34,885 bases of DNA from Polaribacter sp. (GCA_030758355.1 JANREL010000058.1:1-34885); one strand, 5' to 3'; shown: positions 19,140 to 28,528, counted from the stretch's first letter. Program-made: numbers and translations. The notes: generated by a model from the letters alone, not told the origin.

Positions 19140-21050
19140 ATGAAAAAACAATTCGTAATTGTTAGTGCACTTGCTTGTTTATTTGTGAGTAAAAATTCGT
19201 TTTCACAAACGAAAAAAGAAAAAGCAGAATCGCTGGATGAAATCATTATTACAGCAACAAAATTTGAAACTAATAAAAAAAATATTGGTAAAATTGTTTA
19301 CAAAATAACTCAAGAAACCATCAAAAATAGCGCTGGAAAAACTGTTCTTGATTTATTAAATGATGTTCCTGGTGTTGAAATCAATGGAAATTTTAGTACA
19401 AAAGGTCAAAATTTAGGCTATTACATACGTGGTGGTAGAAATCGTCAAGTTGCTATTTTAATTGACGGTGTAAACGTCAATGATCCTTCTTCTTTTGGTG
19501 GTGATTTTGATTTACGCCAAATTGATATTCAGCAAATTGAAAGTATTGAAGTTTTAAAAGGAGCTGCATCAACATTATATGGTTCTGGAGCTGCAACTGG
19601 GGTTATCAATATTATCTTGAAAAAAGCTTCGAAAAAGAATTTTAATGGCACTTTTTCAACATCTATGGGAAGCAATTCTTCCAGTAAAAACAATAGTTTG
19701 ACAGCAGAAGAATTTACAACAAACTTCAATTTTAATGGAACTTTAGGAAAGATTGATTATTTATTGGCTTTGAATGCAAATGGTTCAGGAGGCTTGTCAG
19801 CAGCAGAAAGCTTAGATCTAAATAATCCATTTAAAGAAGATATTTTTGCGAGACAAAATGTATTATTAAACCTGAATTATTCTATAAACGAAAAATTGAA
19901 ATTTGGATTTTCCGCCAGTATTGATGAGTTTTCAACTGATTTTGATGGGTTTGATTTTGATCCTGTAACTTTTGAAAGTTTTCCTGCTGATAAAAATAAC
20001 AATCTAACAAGCACACAAAAAAGAGGCGGTTTTAATTTGGAGTATACTTACGAAAAAGGAAGTTTAAAACTCAGAACATTTGTTACAAATATCAACAGAC
20101 GTGAAACTCCGTCTAATGATTTTTTTTATGGAGAAGTTCTTGGCTTTGATATTTTTAACCATTATAAATACAGTAATGAGTTTTCAATTTTAGCTGGAAT
20201 CACCTCTCAATTTCAAGACATGAAACAAGAAACTTCTTTCAGTCAAATTGAAAAAGGAGCAGGGAAACAACATTTTTTTGACCCTTATGTTTCTTTGAAT
20301 TATTTTTCGGATTTCGGATTTACTTTCAGTGCAGGTTCTCGTTTAAATATTCATAGTGAATATGGTGAAAACGTCGTTTTTAATATAAATCCTGCATACA
20401 ATTTCAACTTAACTAAAAATTCAAAAGCCAAAGTTTTTACCTCTTACAGCACTGCCTTTGTGACACCAACTTTATCAGAAATTTTTACAAAATTACCAAG
20501 TATTGATGAATTATTACCTGAGGAAGACATCACTATTGAAACTGGTTTTGAATTGATTTTTTCTCCTAAATTCTCAGTAAATTCGACTTTTTTTTACAGA
20601 GAAGAAACCAATAAAATTGGCTATGATTCCACAACTTTTCAAACAATAAATGATATTGGAACTTTTTTTGCAAGAGGAATTGAATCAGAAATTGCTTACA
20701 AACCTTTTAAAAACACAAATGTATTGGCAAATTTTACACACATTAATAGAGCTGAAAATTTGTTGCTAAAAATCCCAAAAAACACTTTTTTCATGAAGGT
20801 TGATTACCAACTTTTTCCTGAAACATTTACAGCTATTAGTTATCGTTTTGTAGATGAAACCAAAGATTTTGGGAATGTAGTTTTGCCTTCTTATAATTTG
20901 GTTGACATTTTTATAAATCATCAATTATTGAATGGAAAAGTGATGTTTTTTGGAAATATTACTAATATTTTTAATGAAAATTTTCAGGAAATTGCTGGTT
21001 TTACAACGAGAGGTAGAAATTATAATTTAGGATTGAAAATAAATTTATAA
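19140..21050 (+). CDS. btuB: TonB-dependent outer-membrane receptor, BtuB-like (vitamin B12 uptake)
   Basis: Signal peptide; TonB-box/plug region SLDEIIITATKFE, GYYIRGGRNRQVAILIDGVNVNDPS, IEVLKGAASTLYGSGAATGVINI; terminal beta-strand ending NYNLGLKINL; located downstream of a B12 riboswitch. Confidence 0.92.
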   Translation: MKKQFVIVSALACLFVSKNSFSQTKKEKAESLDEIIITATKFETNKKNIGKIVYKITQETIKNSAGKTVLDLLNDVPGVEINGNFSTKGQNLGYYIRGGRNRQVAILIDGVNVNDPSSFGGDFDLRQIDIQQIESIEVLKGAASTLYGSGAATGVINIILKKASKKNFNGTFSTSMGSNSSSKNNSLTAEEFTTNFNFNGTLGKIDYLLALNANGSGGLSAAESLDLNNPFKEDIFARQNVLLNLNYSINEKLKFGFSASIDEFSTDFDGFDFDPVTFESFPADKNNNLTSTQKRGGFNLEYTYEKGSLKLRTFVTNINRRETPSNDFFYGEVLGFDIFNHYKYSNEFSILAGITSQFQDMKQETSFSQIEKGAGKQHFFDPYVSLNYFSDFGFTFSAGSRLNIHSEYGENVVFNINPAYNFNLTKNSKAKVFTSYSTAFVTPTLSEIFTKLPSIDELLPEEDITIETGFELIFSPKFSVNSTFFYREETNKIGYDSTTFQTINDIGTFFARGIESEIAYKPFKNTNVLANFTHINRAENLLLKIPKNTFFMKVDYQLFPETFTAISYRFVDETKDFGNVVLPSYNLVDIFINHQLLNGKVMFFGNITNIFNENFQEIAGFTTRGRNYNLGLKINL

Positions 21051-21138
21051 GTAATTGATTAGTAATATTTTTTATTGATTATTTGAATGATTTACGAGTT
21101 TGTCTTACTCCTAAAATTGTGAATTTTTGTTTTAAAAA

Positions 21139-21654
21139 TTAAGAAATTAGTTTTGAAACTTCATTTTTTAAAATAGCAATAGCAATCTCAGAAGGCGAGG
21201 AGTTGTTGTTAAATTCATCGAGTATCAATTGTTGAAATTGAATTGATGAATCTGTAGTTTTTGCAATTTGTTGTAATTTGTTTTCAATGATATTTTTAGC
21301 TTTTAAAATGCCATTCCAGGCTTCTTCAGAAATGTATAATTGCTGCACTAAATTATGTTCAAATTCTTGTTCAATTGAAAGTATTAACAATGAGACATAA
21401 TTCGTGCTTTTTTCTGAAATGGGTTGAATTCTCATCACTAATTTACAAGGATGCAAGCGTTCACAAAATAGCAACATTCGCTCATAGGCTTGCAATTTTA
21501 AAGGCAAAGAATCTTTCTTTCTCTCACTTAAGAGTTGCATTTTTTTATCCGAATTTTGCTGAAATAAATAACTTTTAAACATATAATAGGCAATATATCC
21601 TGTCACAGCAGCAGGCAAAATGTAGCTGATACTTGCTAATAATTGGTCATCCAT
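21139..21654 (-). CDS. Conserved hypothetical protein, DUF7935-like
   Basis: 171 aa, N-terminal TM segment (LASISYILPAAVTGYIAYYMF), RKKDSLPLKLQAYERMLLFCERLHP; conserved-looking Flavobacteriia layout. Confidence 0.7.
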   Translation of the reverse strand: MDDQLLASISYILPAAVTGYIAYYMFKSYLFQQNSDKKMQLLSERKKDSLPLKLQAYERMLLFCERLHPCKLVMRIQPISEKSTNYVSLLILSIEQEFEHNLVQQLYISEEAWNGILKAKNIIENKLQQIAKTTDSSIQFQQLILDEFNNNSSPSEIAIAILKNEVSKLIS

Positions 21655-21673
21655 AGTTAAAATATAATAATAA

Positions 21674-21681
21674 CAAAGGTA
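21674..21681 (-). promoter_or_regulatory. Candidate -7 promoter element (TACCTTTG) for the DUF7935-like gene
   Basis: Minus-strand TACCTTTG matches TAnnTTTG, 19 nt upstream of the start codon. Confidence 0.5.
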
Positions 21682-21780
21682 CTTTTTTTAGTGAAAAAAA
21701 TGTGAATAAAAAAAGACCAATCCATAATGTAAAAACAATAGATTTCATAACTTGTAAACTTTTAATTTGTAAAAAAACTG

Positions 21781-24105
21781 ATGCAAAATTCCTATTTAGA
21801 TTCCTTAAACGAAGCTCAAAAAAGAGCCGTACTTCAAAAAGACGGTCCTATGATTATTATTGCTGGTGCTGGCTCAGGAAAAACAAGAGTATTAACCTAC
21901 AGAATTGCGCATTTGATGCAGCAAGGTGTAGATGCTTTCAATATACTCTCGCTAACTTTTACCAATAAAGCCGCCAAAGAAATGAAAGAGCGAATTGCTA
22001 AAGTGGTAGGTGTTAGCGAAGCAAAAAACCTTTGGATGGGAACTTTTCATGCGGTTTTTGCACGGATTTTGAGATCTGAAGCTGATAAATTAGGATTTCC
22101 TACGAATTTTACCATTTACGACACCCAAGATTCTGTTCGATTAATCAGTGCCATTATCAAAGAAATGGATTTGGACAAAGAACAGTACAAACCCAAACAA
22201 GTGTTCAGCAGAATATCATCTTTCAAAAATAATTTAATTACAGTTAGAGCATATTTTAACAATCCAGAATTGCAAGAAGCAGATTTATTAGCAAGCAGAC
22301 CTAAAGTTGGTGAAATTTATAGAGAGTATGTGAACAGATGTTTCAAATCTGGAGCTATGGATTTTGATGATTTGTTGCTTAGAACGAATGAATTATTGGC
22401 TCGTTTTCCAGATGTTTTGGCAAAATACCAAGATCGTTTTCGCTATATCATGGTTGATGAGTATCAAGATACCAATCATTCTCAATATATTATTATCAGA
22501 GCTTTGGCAGATCGTTTTCAAAATATTTGTGTAGTGGGTGATGATTCGCAAAGTATTTACAGTTTTAGAGGAGCTAATATTCAAAATATATTAAATTTTC
22601 AGAAAGATTATCCAGAGGTAAAAACTTTCAAATTAGAGCAAAATTATCGTTCTACAAAGAACATTGTGAACGCTGCAAATTCAGTCATCGCGCAAAATAA
22701 AACAAAATTAGACAAAGACGTTTGGACAAGTAATGATACTGGAGATTCCATATATGTAATGCGCTCCATTTCTGACGGAGAAGAAGGTCGTTTTGTGGCA
22801 CAATCTATTTGGGAAAACATGATGAATCATCAATTAAAACCCGATGTTTTTTGTGTGTTATACCGAACAAATTCGCAATCAAGAGCTATTGAAGATGCAT
22901 TACGCAAGAAAAATATCGACTATAAAATTTATGGAGGAACATCTTTTTATCAAAGAAAAGAGATCAAGGATGTACTATCATACTTACGATTATTAATGAA
23001 TCCAAATGATGAAGAAGCTTTAGTGAGAGTTATCAATTATCCAACTCGTGGCATTGGAGCAACTACAATTGATAAATTGACGATTGCTGCAAATTTCTAT
23101 AAAAAATCAATTTTTGAAATTATTCAAAACATCTATAAAATTGATATTCAACTCAATGGGCCAACCAAAAGCAAGCTGCAAGATTTTTCGAATATGATTC
23201 AACGTTTTCAAATAGAATCGCAAACAAAAAATGCTTTTGAAGTGGCTGAATTAGTGGTGAAACAAACCAGATTAATTCCTGAACTAGAAAAAGAAGGAAC
23301 CCCAGAGGCTATTAGTAGAGTTGAAAATATTCAGGAATTATTAAATGGAATCAAAGATTTTATAACAGATAAAATAGAACAAGGAGAAAATGATTCATTG
23401 ACAACATTTTTAGAAGATGTTGCTTTGGCAACAGATTTTGATTCCGATAAAGAAAATGATGCACCCAAAGTAGCGTTGATGAGCATTCATCAGTCAAAAG
23501 GATTGGAATTTGAATACGTTTATATTGTTGGTTTGGAAGAAAATTTATTTCCATCTGCCATGAGTATGAATACTCGTATTGAATTAGAAGAAGAACGAAG
23601 ATTATTTTATGTAGCACTTACCAGAGCTGAAAAAGTGGCATATTTGAGTTATGCACAAACGCGTTACAGATGGGGAAAATTAGTAGATGCAGAACCCAGT
23701 AGATTTTTGGAAGAAATTGATGAAAAGTATCTCTATTATATGACTCCAAAAGCGCCAGAACAATCTATGAACAAATTTATTGATGCCAATTTGTTCGATG
23801 ATGCACCTAAAGGAATCCGTTTTCAAAAACCATTAGTCCGAAAAAAGATAGAACGAAATATTGTTGAAAATAAAGAAGTAAATTTCACTAAAAATTTTAA
23901 AAAGATTCCTGAAAACTCATCAAACACTAATTTATTTGACAGCGAAGTTCTTGTTGGAAACATTGTTGAACACAATCGTTTTGGAAAAGGAGAAGTACTC
24001 TCTTTAGAAGGAAATGGGGCAAATAAAAAAGCTGAAATTCAGTTTGGTACCGTTGGAAAAAAGAAGTTATTATTGCAATTTGCCAAATTAAAAGTGATTG
24101 GGTAG
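21781..24105 (+). CDS. UvrD/PcrA-type superfamily 1 DNA helicase
   Basis: LNEAQKRAVLQKDGPMIIIAGAGSGKTRVLTYRIAHLM; VDEYQDTN; GDDSQSIYSFRGA; LMSIHQSKGLEFEYV; ALTRAEK; PcrA-type C-terminal Tudor-like region VGNIVEHNRFGKGEVLSLEG. Confidence 0.95.
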   Translation: MQNSYLDSLNEAQKRAVLQKDGPMIIIAGAGSGKTRVLTYRIAHLMQQGVDAFNILSLTFTNKAAKEMKERIAKVVGVSEAKNLWMGTFHAVFARILRSEADKLGFPTNFTIYDTQDSVRLISAIIKEMDLDKEQYKPKQVFSRISSFKNNLITVRAYFNNPELQEADLLASRPKVGEIYREYVNRCFKSGAMDFDDLLLRTNELLARFPDVLAKYQDRFRYIMVDEYQDTNHSQYIIIRALADRFQNICVVGDDSQSIYSFRGANIQNILNFQKDYPEVKTFKLEQNYRSTKNIVNAANSVIAQNKTKLDKDVWTSNDTGDSIYVMRSISDGEEGRFVAQSIWENMMNHQLKPDVFCVLYRTNSQSRAIEDALRKKNIDYKIYGGTSFYQRKEIKDVLSYLRLLMNPNDEEALVRVINYPTRGIGATTIDKLTIAANFYKKSIFEIIQNIYKIDIQLNGPTKSKLQDFSNMIQRFQIESQTKNAFEVAELVVKQTRLIPELEKEGTPEAISRVENIQELLNGIKDFITDKIEQGENDSLTTFLEDVALATDFDSDKENDAPKVALMSIHQSKGLEFEYVYIVGLEENLFPSAMSMNTRIELEEERRLFYVALTRAEKVAYLSYAQTRYRWGKLVDAEPSRFLEEIDEKYLYYMTPKAPEQSMNKFIDANLFDDAPKGIRFQKPLVRKKIERNIVENKEVNFTKNFKKIPENSSNTNLFDSEVLVGNIVEHNRFGKGEVLSLEGNGANKKAEIQFGTVGKKKLLLQFAKLKVIG

Positions 24106-24237
24106 CATCCTTAAAATATTTTTAATTCGCAACAAAATAAATGAGAATTATTACCTAATTTGCGACCTTTAATAACTTCAAAAAACTAGAGTACAAACTT
24201 GAATATTTTCAAGGAAACTTCACAAAAATATTGATAC

Positions 24238-24879
24238 ATGACATTTGATTTAGAATACAACTCAGAAAGACCCATTATGATAATTCCGGAATATGGAAGA
24301 CATGTTCAAAAATTGATTGATCATTGCATGACAATAGAATCAAAAGAAGAGAGAAACGTTATGGCTAGAGCCATTGTGGATGTGATGGGGAACTTGCAAC
24401 CTCATTTGCGCGATGTTCCTGATTTCAAACACAAATTATGGGATCAATTGTTTATCATGTCTGATTTTATGTTGGATGCAGATTCTCCATATCAAACGCC
24501 ATCAAAAGAGGAATTACAAGAAAAACCTGAACCATTAGCATATCCAAAATCAGCTTCAAAATACCGTTATTACGGTACAAATATGCAAACCATGATTGAT
24601 GTTGCTTTGAGTTGGGAAGAAGGAGAATTGAAAGAAGCATTGATATTTACTATTGCAAATCACATGAAAAAATGTTATTTGAATTGGAATAAAGACACTG
24701 TTGATGATGCTATTATTTTCAATCATCTGTTTGATTTATCTGGTGGAAAATTTGATTTACGTGATTCAAAAGAAGAATTATCAGAAGTCAAAGAATTGAT
24801 GAAAAAAAGAAATACTCAAGGCCAAAACCCTACAAAAAACCTTAAAAAACAACCATTTACCAAAAACCGAAAAAGATAA
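24238..24879 (+). CDS. DUF4290 domain-containing protein
   Basis: YNSERPIMIIPEYGRHVQKLIDHCMTIESKEERN...VMGNLQPHLRDVPDFKHKLWDQLFIMSDF; basic C-terminal tail; 3-nt gap to murA. Confidence 0.88.
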   Translation: MTFDLEYNSERPIMIIPEYGRHVQKLIDHCMTIESKEERNVMARAIVDVMGNLQPHLRDVPDFKHKLWDQLFIMSDFMLDADSPYQTPSKEELQEKPEPLAYPKSASKYRYYGTNMQTMIDVALSWEEGELKEALIFTIANHMKKCYLNWNKDTVDDAIIFNHLFDLSGGKFDLRDSKEELSEVKELMKKRNTQGQNPTKNLKKQPFTKNRKR

Positions 24880-24882
24880 AAT

Positions 24883-26193
24883 ATGGCATCTTTTAAAATT
24901 GAAGGCGGACATAAATTAAGTGGAACTATTACACCACAAGGCGCAAAAAATGAAGTTTTACAAATTCTTTGTGCAGTTTTATTAACTCCAGAAAAAGTTG
25001 TTATTCATAATGTTCCTGACATTATTGATGTGAATAAATTGATTTTTATTTTAGCAGAATTAGGAGTTAAAATCGAAAAACTAGGAAAAAATTCATTTTC
25101 TTTTCAAGCAGATGAAATTAATTTGCCCTATTTAGAATCATCTGATTTTAGGAGAGATGGTAGCTCTTTAAGAGGATCCATCATGATTGTCGGGCCTTTA
25201 TTGGCTCGTTTTGGAAAAGGATTTATTCCTAAACCCGGTGGTGATAAAATTGGACGCAGGAGATTAGACACTCATTTTGAGGGATTTATAAATTTAGGCG
25301 CTACTTTTAGGTATAACAGTGAAGAACATTTTTACGGAGTTGAAGCTTCAGAGTTAATCGGTACAGACATGCTTTTAGACGAAGCTTCTGTAACAGGGAC
25401 TGCCAATATTTTAATGGCTGCAGTATTAGCAAAAGGAAAAACAACTATTTACAACGCTGCTTGCGAACCTTATATTCAACAATTATGTAAAATGTTGAAT
25501 TCTATGGGCGCACAGATTACAGGTGTTGGTTCTAATCTTTTAACAATTGAGGGTGTTCCGAATTTAGGCGGATGTGTACACAGAGTTTTGCCGGATATGA
25601 TTGAAATAGGGTCTTGGATTGGTGTAGCTGTTATGACAAAATCTGAATTAACTATAAAGAATGTTAGCTGGGAAAATCTAGGTCAAATCCCTAATGTATT
25701 TAGAAAACTCGGAATTAAGTTTGAAAAAAGAGAAGATGATATTTACATTCCAGCTCAAGAAAGTTATGAAATTCAAAATTATATTGATGGCTCAGTATTA
25801 ACTGTTGCTGATGCGCCTTGGCCTGGTTTTACTCCAGATCTATTGAGTATTATTTTGGTTATTGCTACTCAAGCAAAAGGAACCGTTCTAATTCATCAAA
25901 AAATGTTTGAAAGCCGCTTGTTTTTCGTGGATAAATTAATTGATATGGGAGCAAAAGTAATTTTATGTGATCCACATAGAGCTACAGTTATTGGTTTAAA
26001 TCACCAATCGCAATTAAAAGCAACCAAAATGACTTCTCCGGATATTAGAGCAGGAATATCTTTATTGATTGCAGCACTTTCTGCCAAAGGAACAAGTATC
26101 ATTAACAATATCGAGCAAATTGATAGAGGTTATGAGAATATAGAAGCTCGATTAAAATCTATCGGAGCAATAATTGAACGAATTGAAGATTAA
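24883..26193 (+). CDS. murA: UDP-N-acetylglucosamine 1-carboxyvinyltransferase
   Basis: IEGGHKLSGTITPQGAKNEVLQILCAVLLT; PGGDKIGRRRLDTH; RLFFVDKLIDMGAKVILCDPHRATV; DIRAGISLLIAALSAKG. Confidence 0.95.
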   Translation: MASFKIEGGHKLSGTITPQGAKNEVLQILCAVLLTPEKVVIHNVPDIIDVNKLIFILAELGVKIEKLGKNSFSFQADEINLPYLESSDFRRDGSSLRGSIMIVGPLLARFGKGFIPKPGGDKIGRRRLDTHFEGFINLGATFRYNSEEHFYGVEASELIGTDMLLDEASVTGTANILMAAVLAKGKTTIYNAACEPYIQQLCKMLNSMGAQITGVGSNLLTIEGVPNLGGCVHRVLPDMIEIGSWIGVAVMTKSELTIKNVSWENLGQIPNVFRKLGIKFEKREDDIYIPAQESYEIQNYIDGSVLTVADAPWPGFTPDLLSIILVIATQAKGTVLIHQKMFESRLFFVDKLIDMGAKVILCDPHRATVIGLNHQSQLKATKMTSPDIRAGISLLIAALSAKGTSIINNIEQIDRGYENIEARLKSIGAIIERIED

Positions 26194-26213
26194 TTTTAAC
26201 CAAAGCAGCCTAT

Positions 26214-26244
26214 AAAATAGTGTCATTTTGACACTATTTTTTTA
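26214..26244 (+). terminator. Intrinsic terminator of murA
   Basis: AAAATAGTGTCA-TTT-TGACACTATTTT perfect 12-bp stem followed by TTT. Confidence 0.85.
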
Positions 26245-26293
26245 TTGGCAATGTTTTTGAAATAAAGTGAAAAGTTTAAAAGATTTTTTAAAG

Positions 26294-26842
26294 ATGAGTA
26301 AAAAAGATAAGATGCAAGAAGAAGCGCAAATTAACGAACAAGAAAATGTTCAAATCGAAGATAATCAAGAGTTTGCAGAAGAAACTAAAAAAGATGAACC
26401 TACTGCTGAGGAGCTAATCCAAGCAGAAAAAGACAAGTTTTTACGTCTTTTTGCTGAATTCGAAAACTATAAAAAAAGAACCTCAAAAGAAAGAATTGAG
26501 CTTTTTAAAACCGCAGGTCAGGAATTAATGACATCTTTACTGCCAATTGTAGATGACTTTGAACGCGCTTTAAATCATATTGAAGAATCTCCAGAAACAG
26601 AAGAACTTCGCAAAGGAGTTTCCTTAATTCACCAAAAATTCTACAACACATTAGAGCAAAAAGGATTAACCAAAATTGATGTAAATGCTGGAGACATTTT
26701 TGATGCAGAATTGCATGAAGCAATCACTCAAATTCCAGCACCAACTGAAGATTTAAAAGGAAAAGTGATTGATTGTTTAGAAAAAGGATACAAATTAGGA
26801 GATAAAATAATACGATACCCAAAGGTAGTTATTGGACAATAA
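26294..26842 (+). CDS. grpE: Nucleotide exchange factor GrpE
   Basis: LIQAEKDKFLRLFAEFENYKKRTSKER; LLPIVDDFERAL; FDAELHEAITQIPAP. ORF track uses GTG 26267; ATG 26294 preferred because a near-consensus -7 element (26252-26259) lies just before the GTG. Confidence 0.93.
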   Translation: MSKKDKMQEEAQINEQENVQIEDNQEFAEETKKDEPTAEELIQAEKDKFLRLFAEFENYKKRTSKERIELFKTAGQELMTSLLPIVDDFERALNHIEESPETEELRKGVSLIHQKFYNTLEQKGLTKIDVNAGDIFDAELHEAITQIPAPTEDLKGKVIDCLEKGYKLGDKIIRYPKVVIGQ

Positions 26843-26853
26843 ATTGATGTAAC

Positions 26854-26911
26854 TTTCAGTCTTAGTTTTTAGTAAATATAATTACTACTGACTACTACTG
26901 AAAACTGAAAA
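26854..26911. repeat. Intergenic imperfect palindrome/tandem element (ACTACTGACTACTACTGAAAACTGAAAAC)
   Basis: AGTTTTTAGTA (26864-26874) pairs with TACTGAAAACT (26896-26906), one G:U; repeated ACTACTG and ACTGAAA units. Confidence 0.6.
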
Positions 26912-26922
26912 CATATAACAAT

Positions 26923-28038
26923 ATGGCAAAACAAGATTATTACGAAGTATTAGGTATTTCAAGATCTGCAAGTCAGGTCGATATTAAAAAAGCCTATAGA
27001 AAGATGGCAATTAAATATCATCCTGATAAAAATCCAAATGATAAAACTGCTGAAGAAAATTTTAAAAAAGCAGCAGAGGCTTACGAAATTTTGAGTGACG
27101 AAAACAAAAAAGCTCGTTATGATCAATATGGTCATGCAGCCTTTGAAGGCGCACAGGGTGGAGGGGGCTTTGGAGGAGGAATGAATATGGATGATATTTT
27201 CAGTCAGTTTGGAGATATTTTTGGTGGTGGTTTTGGTGGTTTTGGTGGAGGCCAAAGACAACAAGCTCGCGTAAAAGGGAGCAATATGCGAATTCGTGTA
27301 AAACTTACTCTAGATGAAATCGCAAAAGGTGTTGAAAAAAAAGTAAAAGTTCGTAGAAAAGTTCAAGCTGATGGCGTAAAATATTCAACCTGTTTAACTT
27401 GTAATGGTTCAGGACAGCAAATGCGTGTTACCAATACTATTTTGGGACGAATGCAAACAGCAACCACTTGTGGAAGTTGTGGTGGAGCAGGAGAAACCTT
27501 GAGTAATAGACCAGAAGAAGCAGATGCTCAAGGATTGGTTTTTAAAGAAGAAACCGTTTCAATAAATATTCCTGCAGGTGTAACAGAAGGTGTTCAACTA
27601 AAAGTCGGAGGAAAAGGAAATGAAGCTCCTGGCAAAAACTCAATTCCTGGAGATTTATTGGTGGTAATTGAAGAAGTTGAACATGAAAATTTAAAAAGAG
27701 AAGGCACTAATATTCATTACGATTTATACATTAGCTATCCAGAAGCCGTTTTAGGAACAGCTAAAGAAGTTGAAACAGTTTCAGGAAAAGTTAAAATCAA
27801 GATTGATGCTGGAACACAATCTGGTAAAATTTTAAGACTAAAAGGGAAAGGATTGCCAAGTATCGAACGTTATGGAACAGGAGATTTTCTGATACATATT
27901 AATGTTTGGACACCTCAAGAATTGAACAAAGAGCAACGTAAGTTCTTTGAAACGATAATGGAACATGAAAACTTTATTCCTAATCCAAATAAATCAGACA
28001 AATCATTTTTTGAAAAAGTAAAGGATATGTTTTCTTAA
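26923..28038 (+). CDS. dnaJ: Molecular chaperone DnaJ with reduced zinc-finger domain
   Basis: J domain with HPD ([11 protein letters not shown]); G/F-rich linker with DIF motifs; only CLTCNGSG and CGSCGGAG zinc motifs; C-terminal client-binding domains. Confidence 0.94.
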   Translation: MAKQDYYEVLGISRSASQVDIKKAYRKMAIKYHPDKNPNDKTAEENFKKAAEAYEILSDENKKARYDQYGHAAFEGAQGGGGFGGGMNMDDIFSQFGDIFGGGFGGFGGGQRQQARVKGSNMRIRVKLTLDEIAKGVEKKVKVRRKVQADGVKYSTCLTCNGSGQQMRVTNTILGRMQTATTCGSCGGAGETLSNRPEEADAQGLVFKEETVSINIPAGVTEGVQLKVGGKGNEAPGKNSIPGDLLVVIEEVEHENLKREGTNIHYDLYISYPEAVLGTAKEVETVSGKVKIKIDAGTQSGKILRLKGKGLPSIERYGTGDFLIHINVWTPQELNKEQRKFFETIMEHENFIPNPNKSDKSFFEKVKDMFS

Positions 28039-28154
28039 CAAAATGCTATTTTTTTTAATATGATAACTATAGAATTAAAATATTTTCACTCAAAAAATTA
28101 TTAAATATGTCGATATAGTTATCGAGATATAAATATTTCTTATAATGAATTTTC

Positions 28155-28187
28155 CCACTTGAGTTTTTAATTTGAGTGGTTTTTTTA
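28155..28187 (+). terminator. Probable weak intrinsic terminator between dnaJ and rnpB
   Basis: CCACT...AGTGG stem followed by T7. Confidence 0.45.
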
Positions 28188-28214
28188 TGAATTTTATCAT
28201 TACTTTTACAAGCG

Positions 28215-28528
28215 AAAAGCAGACTTATCTTATCGCCATGAATTCAATTCAAGGAGGAAAGTCCGGACACCAAAGAGTAATCATAGCGGATAACATCCGT
28301 CCAGTGCAAACTGAGGACAAGTGCAACAGAAAGCAAGTACAGTTCGGCTGTAGTGAAACCAGGTAAACTCTATGAGGTGCAATGCCATGTATATTAGAGC
28401 TTGAGGGCTACTCGCTCGATTCTAAAGGGTAGGCAGATAGATTCTAAGAGTAATTTTAGAACTAGATAAATGATAAGAATCTTAAACTTGTTTTAGGATA
28501 CAGAATTCGGCTTACAAGTCTGCTTTTT
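28215..28528 (+). ncRNA. rnpB: RNase P RNA, bacterial type A
   Basis: P1 pairing AAAAGCAGACTT (5') with AAGTCTGCTTTT (3'); GGAGGAAAGTCCGGACACC; GTGAAACCAGGTAAACTC...GAGGTGCAATGCCATG; ACAGAATTCGGCTTAC. Confidence 0.96.

Noticed and set aside
21122-21140. AATTTTTGTTTTAAAAATT hairpin between btuB and the DUF7935-like gene as a terminator
   Set aside because: Only A/T pairs with a weak stem and no distinct T-tract; expected by chance in this composition.
21702-21968. 88-aa ORF overlapping the start of uvrD
   Set aside because: Out of frame with the unmistakable helicase N-terminus at 21781; low-complexity Lys/Arg/Ser-rich translation.
26959-27264. 101-aa antisense ORF in dnaJ
   Set aside because: Complement of the J domain and G/F region, producing a Ser/Thr/Lys-rich artefact.
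28172-28366. 64-aa plus-strand ORF
   Set aside because: Lies mostly within the RNase P RNA gene; the translated peptide is an artefact.
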